A stretch of 14,327 bases of DNA from Pseudomonadota bacterium (GTDB lineage Bacteria; Pseudomonadota; Gammaproteobacteria; Burkholderiales; Rhodocyclaceae), in contig JAJZPJ010000026.1 in the NCBI GenBank assembly GCA_021811225.1, positions 4,326 through 18,652 of the forward strand, given 5' to 3'. Below are positions 7,207 to 14,327 of this stretch, one piece after another (the stretch's first letter is position 1; every line of letters starts with the position of its first letter). A model generated the notes under the pieces. That model was not told where the DNA came from, ran no database searches, and saw nothing but the letters and a program-made list of their open reading frames with translations. The translations under genes and the position numbers were made by a program.

Positions 7207-9159
7207 ATGGCATCTGCTGTGCGTTTGGTCTTGGGCAACCTGGGGCTGGCCATGGTCATCGGCTGCATCCAGGCGCTGGCGGCCTGGGCGGGCTACCGCG
7301 GCCTCGCCCGCCGGCGCGATTTCGATCGCGGCTTGAACCGCCTGTCCGACTACCTGGCACTGGCGCTGGCCGGCGCCCTCGCCGCATTGCTCGGCGCCGG
7401 CATCGGCACCCTCGTCCTGACCTCAAGCGGTGCCCTGAACGGGGATATGGCGCCGCTGGCCTGGCTGAAATGGGCGATGGGCGACTGGCTCGGCGTGCTG
7501 GTTCTCGCCCCGCTGTTCCTGGTCTGGGCCAGGCCGGCCGACCTGCCCCGATCTGCCCGCTACTGGCTGGAAGTGGCGCTGTTCACCGTCATCACCCTGG
7601 CCGCCGGCGCCATCATTTTCGGCGGCTGGAAGCGGGCGCTGCTCGGCGACTATGCGCACGGCTTCATGATGTTTCCCCTGGCCATCTGGGCCGCGCTGCG
7701 CTTCGGCCGACGGGTCACGACGCTGTTCATCCTGACGACGCTGGCGATGGCGCTGGCCAGCATCGACCTCGGCACCGGCACCTTCGCCCATGATTTCGCC
7801 GCCACCGGAATGAGCGGCTTCTGGCTCTTCGCCGCCAGCCTGGCCGTCACCGGCATGTCCCTGGCCATCCTGATCAACGAGCGCCGGCGCACGCTGCTGG
7901 CGCTGGCCGCCGGCGAGCGCCAGTTGCGCGCCATCTACGACACCTCGAACGCCGCGATCTTCCTGGTCGACCACGCGGGCCGGATCATCCACGCCAACCG
8001 GCGCATGGCCGAGATGTTCGACCGGCCGCTGGCCGAATTGATCGGCAGCGAATACGTCGCGCAGGTGCACCCGGACGAGCGCGAGATCGGCCGCGCGAGC
8101 ATGCTGTCGCTGCTTTCCAGCTCGCTCGATTTCGTCACCGTCGAGCGGCATTACCAGCGCCGCGACGGCAGCGAGTTCTGGGGCGAACTCTCCGCCCGCC
8201 GGCTGCTCGACGCGAGCGGACGGCGCATCGGCCTGGTCGCACTGATCGTCGACGTCAGTTCGCGCAAGGAAGCGCAGACGCAACTCCTGCTCGCCGCCAA
8301 GGTGTTCGAGAACAGCCACGAGGGCATCGTGATCACCGATGCCGAGACGCGCATCCTCTCGGCCAACCGCGCCTTCACGGCGATCACCGGCTACAGCGAG
8401 GAAGAGATCAGGGGCCAGACGCCGCAACAGTTGCAATCCGGCCAGTACCCGAAGGCCTTCTACGCCGAGATGTGGCGCCGGCTGATCGAGGCCAATCACT
8501 GGGAGGGCGAGATCAGCAACCGGCGCAAGGACGGCAGCATCGCCGCGGAGTGGCTGTCGATCAGCGCGGTGCGTCTGGACAACGGCAAGATTGCCAATTA
8601 CGTCGCCATTTTCACCGACATCAGCGAACGCAAACGCGACGAGGAGCGCATCCGCCGCCTCGCCCATTACGACCCGCTGACCGACCTGCCCAATCGCAGC
8701 CTACTGTTCGACCGCATGAGCAATACGCTGACCAGCGCCAGACGCTACGACAAGCGCTTCGCCGTGCTCTTCCTCGACCTGGACGGCTTCAAGCCGATCA
8801 ACGACAGCTACGGCCACGACGTCGGCGACGCGGTGCTGCGCGAGGTGGCGCGGCGGCTCGAGGCCAAGGTGCGCGACAGCGACACCGTGTCGCGCCACGG
8901 CGGCGACGAATTCGTCATCCTGGTGCCCGAACTGCCCGAGTCCGAGCCGCTCGTCCAACTGGGCGGCAAGCTGCTCGACATCATCGCCGAGCCCTATGCC
9001 GTCGACGGTCTGGAATTGCAGCTCACCGCCAGCATCGGCATCAGCGTCTATCCCGAGGACGGCGAGGACATCGACAGCCTGATGAAGAACGCCGACAGCG
9101 CCATGTACCGCGCCAAGAACGCCGGCCGCAACACCCTGGTCAGATACGGCCAGACCTAG
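7207..9159 (+). CDS. Membrane-bound diguanylate cyclase, MASE1(partial)-PAS-PAS-GGDEF
   Basis: The protein (650 residues) should make cyclic di-GMP from two GTP at the inner membrane. The first 225 or so residues contain about 6-7 hydrophobic segments with the MASE1-like GDWLGVLVLAPL motif. Two PAS domains follow (about 239-355 and 359-480), then a GGDEF domain from about residue 485. The active-site motif GGDEF (565-569) is intact, and RDSD (556-559), five residues before it, is a complete I-site, predicting product feedback inhibition. There is no EAL domain. The ATG at 7207 is used; a TTG lies one codon before it, and the ribosome binding site is weak. The membrane domain starts part-way into the usual MASE1 pattern: the first one or two helices with their conserved Trp-Pro and Gly positions are not seen. 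The signal sensed is unknown. The gene ends 5 bp from the convergent clpB. Confidence 0.92.
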   Translation: MASAVRLVLGNLGLAMVIGCIQALAAWAGYRGLARRRDFDRGLNRLSDYLALALAGALAALLGAGIGTLVLTSSGALNGDMAPLAWLKWAMGDWLGVLVLAPLFLVWARPADLPRSARYWLEVALFTVITLAAGAIIFGGWKRALLGDYAHGFMMFPLAIWAALRFGRRVTTLFILTTLAMALASIDLGTGTFAHDFAATGMSGFWLFAASLAVTGMSLAILINERRRTLLALAAGERQLRAIYDTSNAAIFLVDHAGRIIHANRRMAEMFDRPLAELIGSEYVAQVHPDEREIGRASMLSLLSSSLDFVTVERHYQRRDGSEFWGELSARRLLDASGRRIGLVALIVDVSSRKEAQTQLLLAAKVFENSHEGIVITDAETRILSANRAFTAITGYSEEEIRGQTPQQLQSGQYPKAFYAEMWRRLIEANHWEGEISNRRKDGSIAAEWLSISAVRLDNGKIANYVAIFTDISERKRDEERIRRLAHYDPLTDLPNRSLLFDRMSNTLTSARRYDKRFAVLFLDLDGFKPINDSYGHDVGDAVLREVARRLEAKVRDSDTVSRHGGDEFVILVPELPESEPLVQLGGKLLDIIAEPYAVDGLELQLTASIGISVYPEDGEDIDSLMKNADSAMYRAKNAGRNTLVRYGQT

Positions 9160-9164
9160 CTGAC

Positions 9165-11759
<2,595 letters not shown>

Positions 11760-11792
11760 GATCGGCCATCCCGAATGAAATCAATGCAGACA

Positions 11793-11820
11793 ACATGGGG
11801 ATAGCCTGGATTAATTCAAG
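11793..11820 (-). promoter_or_regulatory. Sigma-32 (RpoH) heat-shock promoter of clpB
   Basis: Reading leftward, the minus strand has CTTGAA (11820-11815), a 14-bp spacer, then CCCCATGT (11800-11793). This matches the known RpoH consensus (CTTGAA, 13-15 bp, CCCCATNT) at every defined position. Transcription would start near 11787, giving a leader of about 28 nt before the clpB ATG at 11759. The match and the identity of the gene support each other. Confidence 0.93.
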
Positions 11821-11830
11821 CCCGGATGTC

Positions 11831-11853
11831 GCGGCGCCCCTCCCTCGCGCCGC
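11831..11853 (-). terminator. GC-rich hairpin after the Crp/Fnr-type gene, possible terminator
   Basis: Just 1 bp after the regulator's stop codon there is a perfect 7-bp stem (GCGGCGC with GCGCCGC) around a 9-nt purine-rich loop on the minus strand. No T run follows, so it may only weaken read-through, or it may protect the 3' end of the transporter/regulator message. It lies between that operon and the clpB promoter. Confidence 0.4.
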
Positions 11854-11854
11854 G

Positions 11855-12475
11855 CTAGCCCCGCAACAGCGTTATTTCCCCCGCGTCGACGGCAATGACG
11901 CCTTCTGCCTGCAGGCGGCCGAGCGTGCGGTAGAGCACCTCGTGCGAGAGCGCGAGTTCTGCCGCCCAGGCCTTGCGCGACTGACCCAGGATGAGGACGC
12001 CATCCTTGCCCTCGGATTCGAGGTAATGGACGATGCGCTCGGCCGCCCCATGCAGGCTCAAGCGTTCGCTCTGGGCGCGCAGCTTGCGCACCTCGCCGGC
12101 GAGATGGGCGATCCAGGCAGCGCGAAAGCCCGCTTCGGTCCCGATCGCCTGGCGGAACGCGCGCAGCGGAAAGCGCAGCAGTTGGCCTTCGGCGGCGGCG
12201 ATGGCGTCGCAGTGATAGGCTCTCGACTCCAGGCTGGCCTCGGCGATGAAACCGCTCCGGCTGCGCTGCAGGATGATCTCGCTCCCGGCGCGGGACAGCC
12301 GCACCAGGCGGATTTCTCCGGTCAGCACGAAGAGCATGGCCCTGGGCCGCTCGCCCTGGCGAAAAAGCGTCTCGCCGCGGGCAAAGGCTTTCATTTCCGC
12401 CGCTTCGCGCAGCATCTCGGGGATAGGCGCCAGGTCGGGATGGGCACCGAGCAGTGCTCTCCAGGCAGACAGCAT
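11855..12475 (-). CDS. Crp/Fnr family transcriptional regulator without an Fe-S cysteine set
   Basis: The protein (206 residues) has the two-domain Crp/Fnr layout. A cyclic-nucleotide-binding-type beta roll spans about residues 20-110 (for example RGETLFRQGERPRAMLFVLTGEI). A long dimerisation helix follows (about 115-150), then a winged helix-turn-helix (about 164-204). In the recognition helix (LSHEVLYRTLGRLQ, 176-189) Glu179 and Arg183 match the Fnr/Crp pair that reads TGA half-sites. There is only one cysteine (C89), so it cannot hold an Fnr-type 4Fe-4S cluster. The Arg-Ser pair that binds cAMP in Crp is also not evident. The ligand is therefore unknown; a Dnr-like haem/NO sensor is one possibility. 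The ATG at 12475 lies 2 bp after the stop of the molybdate transporter (TAG-CG-ATG), so translation is probably coupled. A matching palindrome lies upstream of the operon. Confidence 0.88.
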   Translation of the reverse strand: MLSAWRALLGAHPDLAPIPEMLREAAEMKAFARGETLFRQGERPRAMLFVLTGEIRLVRLSRAGSEIILQRSRSGFIAEASLESRAYHCDAIAAAEGQLLRFPLRAFRQAIGTEAGFRAAWIAHLAGEVRKLRAQSERLSLHGAAERIVHYLESEGKDGVLILGQSRKAWAAELALSHEVLYRTLGRLQAEGVIAVDAGEITLLRG

Positions 12476-12477
12476 CG

Positions 12478-13617
12478 CTAGACCCTGAGCCACCCGCGCT
12501 TCGACGCGTGGTGAGCGACGACGCCGAAGATCACCGCGATGCCGACATTGAGCACGGCGAACGCTGCCGTGGCGAGCACCACGAAGCGGTCGACCTTCTC
12601 CGGACCCGGATCGCGGCTGCCCATGGCCAGTTCCGCTCCGGCCAGGAACAGAATCACGCCCAGCACCGAAGGCGGGAACAGGCGAAACAAGGTGCCGATC
12701 GAAGCGGCGAAAAACAGCCCGCCGAAGAGGAGCAGCGTGCCGAGCATGATCGAGGCGCCGCCGGTGCGCGCGCCGAACCTGACGTGGCCGGCCATGCCGC
12801 CGGCACCGTGGCACATCGGGATGCCGCCCAGGGCGCTGGACCAGAGATTGAGCAGGCCGGTGGACAGCGCCACCTTGCGCTGCGAGACCGGACGATCCGG
12901 AAACAGCCGGTTGTTTTCCTCGGTGATGGCGATCAGCGCGTTGCCGAAGGTGAGCGGCAATTGCGGCAGCGCCAGGAGCACGGCGCCCATCCAGATGTCC
13001 CGCCAATCGAGCGCCGGCCAGACGAACTCGGGCAGGCGCAGGACGGGCCTGACCAGTGCCAGCTCGCCGGCCAGGGACGGCTGCTGGAGCAGGGCCACCA
13101 CCGCCCCGGTCAGGAGCAGCAGCACCATGGCCGGAAAGCGCGATCGGGCGAGCAGCATCAAGGTCAAGGCCAGCAGGCCCGCGGAGACGGCCCAGTGCCC
13201 GGACATCATGCGCAGCCCTTCCAGCATGAAGCTGAAGCCCAGTCCCATGACCACGCCCAGCAGGGCGGGACGCGGCACCCATGCGGAGATGCGCTGGGCC
13301 AGGCCGGTGGCGCCCAGGAACAGCCAGATCGCCGCCGTCGCCACGCCGGCGCCGGTGACCATCGCCGGCGTCAGCGCCACGATCCCGGCCGTCTGGGTGA
13401 CGGCGGCGGCGCCGATGGCCTTCATCGGCTGGACCGGGAAGGGTGTGCGGTAGTACAGACCGGCGGCGATCAGCGTCGCACCGAAGCCCAGCAGGAGACC
13501 GGCCGGATCCACCTTCAGGATCGACACGTAGGCCACCGCGAAGGGAATCAGGGTGCCGAGGTCGCCGAAGGCGCCGGCCAGTTCGGCGAGGTCGAAACGG
13601 TTCTTCGCATGCGTCAT
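12478..13617 (-). CDS. MOT1-type molybdate/sulfate transporter
   Basis: This 379-residue, very hydrophobic inner-membrane protein has the motifs of the MOT1 family of high-affinity molybdate (or sulfate) transporters, distant relatives of SulP carriers. Visible motifs are FGDLGTLIPF (17-26), FPVQPMKA (60-67), LTFGNAL, and PMCHGAGGMAGH (267-278) followed by RFGARTGG. About ten membrane segments can be traced. The ATG at 13617 is chosen because family-like sequence begins directly after it; the frame stays open to 13881, but that extension is low-complexity and unlike a protein N-terminus. It is the first gene of a two-gene operon with the Crp/Fnr regulator. No modABC or molybdopterin genes are in the window. 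Molybdate is preferred as substrate by family membership; sulfate cannot be excluded. Confidence 0.87.
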   Translation of the reverse strand: MTHAKNRFDLAELAGAFGDLGTLIPFAVAYVSILKVDPAGLLLGFGATLIAAGLYYRTPFPVQPMKAIGAAAVTQTAGIVALTPAMVTGAGVATAAIWLFLGATGLAQRISAWVPRPALLGVVMGLGFSFMLEGLRMMSGHWAVSAGLLALTLMLLARSRFPAMVLLLLTGAVVALLQQPSLAGELALVRPVLRLPEFVWPALDWRDIWMGAVLLALPQLPLTFGNALIAITEENNRLFPDRPVSQRKVALSTGLLNLWSSALGGIPMCHGAGGMAGHVRFGARTGGASIMLGTLLLFGGLFFAASIGTLFRLFPPSVLGVILFLAGAELAMGSRDPGPEKVDRFVVLATAAFAVLNVGIAVIFGVVAHHASKRGWLRV

Positions 13618-13707
13618 CGGCTTTGCCTGCCCGTGGATGAGCTTTGAATCATAACCGGTATCGAACTCTGGGGCGTGTTCCGGCACGGCATCACGGCCGT
13701 GGGACAC

Positions 13708-13721
13708 ATGATCCGGATCAT
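13708..13721. promoter_or_regulatory. Perfect 14-bp palindrome, Fnr/Dnr-type binding site
   Basis: ATGATCCGGATCAT is its own reverse complement. It contains TGAT-N4-ATCA, the core of the Fnr/Dnr/NnrR box (TTGAT-N4-ATCAA) with only the outermost base pair changed. It lies 91 bp upstream of the transporter start, in the same non-coding region as the start of the rightward fragment. Its centre (13714.5) is 41.5 bp before the start site predicted from a rightward TATATT at 13744-13749. Binding by the adjacent regulator is inference. Confidence 0.6.
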
Positions 13722-13746
13722 AGGCAATTTCGGCGGCACTGCCTAT
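13720..13746. repeat. Inverted repeat ATAGGCA-N13-TGCCTAT
   Basis: Two perfect 7-bp arms, 13720-13726 and 13740-13746, are separated by 13 bp, so equivalent bases in the two arms are about two helical turns apart. The left arm touches the Fnr-like palindrome, and the right arm overlaps the rightward -10-like TATATT (13744-13749). This layout would suit an operator for a second dimeric protein; as RNA it could also form a hairpin. Confidence 0.5.
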
Positions 13747-13787
13747 ATTCATGGCCGAGCCCGGCAATGACGCTGAACTTGGGGAGG
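13744..13787 (+). promoter_or_regulatory. Putative rightward promoter -10 and ribosome binding site
   Basis: TATATT (13744-13749) matches the -10 consensus at 5 of 6 positions and would place the start near 13756. No good -35 is seen, as expected for an activator-dependent class II promoter with the palindrome at -41.5. A strong GGGGAGG (13781-13787) sits 6 nt before the ATG at 13794. Confidence 0.4.
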
Positions 13788-13793
13788 GCTGGC

Positions 13794-14132
13794 ATGAGCC
13801 GGATTTTCGACTTCGGCGCGACCGGCCACCTGAATCCGGCCGCCAAGCTCTACCTCCTCTACCGCGACACCGATATCGCAAACGCGACCAGTTATCTGCT
13901 GGGGCTGCGCTATCTCACGGCGGCCGACACCACGTATATCGCCGAGTACTACCACAACGGCACCGGCTACTCGGATCAGCAGGCCCAGCAGTTCCATCAG
14001 CTCGTCAATGCGGCCTTCACCCAGTTGCAAGCCTGCTGCTGCAGAAGGCGCTCTCCCTGAGCCAGGGCAGCTACGGCCGCCCCAATCCCGGCACCGATTA
14101 CCTCTACTTTCGCGCCCAGCAGAAGGATGCGC
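13794..14132 (+). pseudogene. Decayed outer-membrane beta-barrel protein fragment (frameshifted, truncated)
   Basis: The frame from ATG 13794 encodes alternating aromatic/polar strands (KLYLLYRDTDIAN, SYLLGLRYL, TYIAEYYHNGTGYS) that resemble the C-terminal half of an outer-membrane beta-barrel protein. At about 14031 this frame degenerates (QACCCRRRSP, stop at 14058-14060). The coding character moves to the next frame, which reads LLLQKALSLSQGSYGRPNP and then DYLYFRAQQKDAL up to about 14132. One missing base (or two extra) would explain the shift. After 14132 neither frame looks like a barrel, and frame 1 meets TAG at 14133. No signal peptide or N-terminal barrel part is present, so the 5' end also seems lost, although a good ribosome binding site and an ATG stand in front. 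A sequencing error could explain the frameshift but not the missing ends. The exact family is not recognised. Confidence 0.6.
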
Positions 14133-14276
14133 TAGTACTACCGATTTGCCGCTGCCGATGCGGCGAGCATCGACTTCAAGAGCCGGGCCATTCACGCGGC
14201 ACACCGCCATTTCAGCTCAGGCAAGGCCACGCCTCGCCGCATTGACCCGCTTCCGGGCAGCGTGCTTAACTGCGCC

Positions 14277-14327
14277 ATGGCCGATCCATCTTCCAGCACT
14301 TATGACCTGCTGATCGTCGGCGCCGGC
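14277..14327 (+). CDS. Dinucleotide-binding (probably FAD) protein, N-terminus only (3' partial)
   Basis: Only 17 codons are visible before the window ends: a short polar stretch, then YDLLIVGAG. This is the first beta strand and the start of the GxGxxG loop of a Rossmann FAD/NAD-binding fold, as in flavin monooxygenases, geranylgeranyl-reductase-like proteins and many other oxidoreductases. The ATG at 14277 gives the usual short lead before the fold. The frame is open back to 14136, but that stretch has no barrel-like or Rossmann features. No clear ribosome binding site is seen. The enzyme class cannot be decided from so little. Confidence 0.65.
   Translation, partial: MADPSSSTYDLLIVGAG

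Noticed and set aside
12476..13282. A longer form of the Crp/Fnr regulator beginning at 13282.
   Set aside because: The extra 269 residues are out-of-frame transporter sequence; the ATG at 12475 gives the expected 206-residue protein.
13644..13793. The frame open upstream of the barrel fragment (starts at 13644 or 13767).
   Set aside because: The upstream sequence has no protein-like character and contains the palindromes; only the ATG at 13794 has a ribosome binding site.
13618..13881. An N-terminal extension of the molybdate transporter to 13881.
   Set aside because: The added sequence is basic and low-complexity, crosses the palindromic regulatory region, and has no counterpart in the family.

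Overview
The window is GC-rich, gene-dense Gram-negative DNA. The protein families and their sequences (a fused indolepyruvate ferredoxin oxidoreductase, Kup, a Pat-like ligase/GNAT fusion, ClpB behind a sigma-32 promoter) suggest a betaproteobacterium, possibly of the Rhodocyclales/Sterolibacteriaceae type. That placement is inference from protein flavour; no rRNA or tRNA gene is present to confirm it.

Layout: (1) The 3' part of a single-chain indolepyruvate:ferredoxin oxidoreductase, + strand, enters from the left edge and ends at 1907. (2) Five bases later it meets a leftward pair: kup (K+ uptake, 4348-2459) followed after 6 bp by a small SAM-dependent methyltransferase (2452-1913). (3) An 80-bp divergent intergenic region separates kup from a large + strand gene for an ADP-forming acyl-CoA ligase fused to a GNAT acetyltransferase (4428-7115). 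This gene ends in a GC-rich hairpin. (4) A + strand MASE1-PAS-PAS-GGDEF diguanylate cyclase (7207-9159) follows. Its membrane sensor domain appears to lack the usual N-terminal part. (5) Convergent to it, again with a 5-bp gap, is clpB (11759-9165), preceded by a textbook sigma-32 promoter. (6) Upstream of clpB on the same strand is a tightly coupled pair: a MOT1-type molybdate/sulfate transporter (13617-12478) and a Crp/Fnr-family regulator (12475-11855). (7) The right end holds a decayed fragment of what looks like an outer-membrane beta-barrel gene with at least one frameshift, then the first 17 codons of a dinucleotide-binding (probably FAD) protein cut by the window edge.

Most genes are core-metabolism or housekeeping genes in ordinary arrangement. 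The most interesting part is the 176-bp region at 13618-13793. It carries a perfect 14-bp palindrome with Fnr/Dnr-type half-sites (TGAT N4 ATCA) and an overlapping ATAGGCA-N13-TGCCTAT inverted repeat. The palindrome centre lies exactly 41.5 bp before the start site predicted from a TATATT -10 element, which is the class II Fnr geometry, and it faces the decayed gene. The regulator encoded in the adjacent operon keeps the Glu and Arg of the Fnr recognition helix but has no Fe-S cysteine set. It is therefore a plausible candidate to bind this site and to link molybdate uptake to a redox or nitrogen-oxide signal. I saw no mobile element, CRISPR array or defence system.
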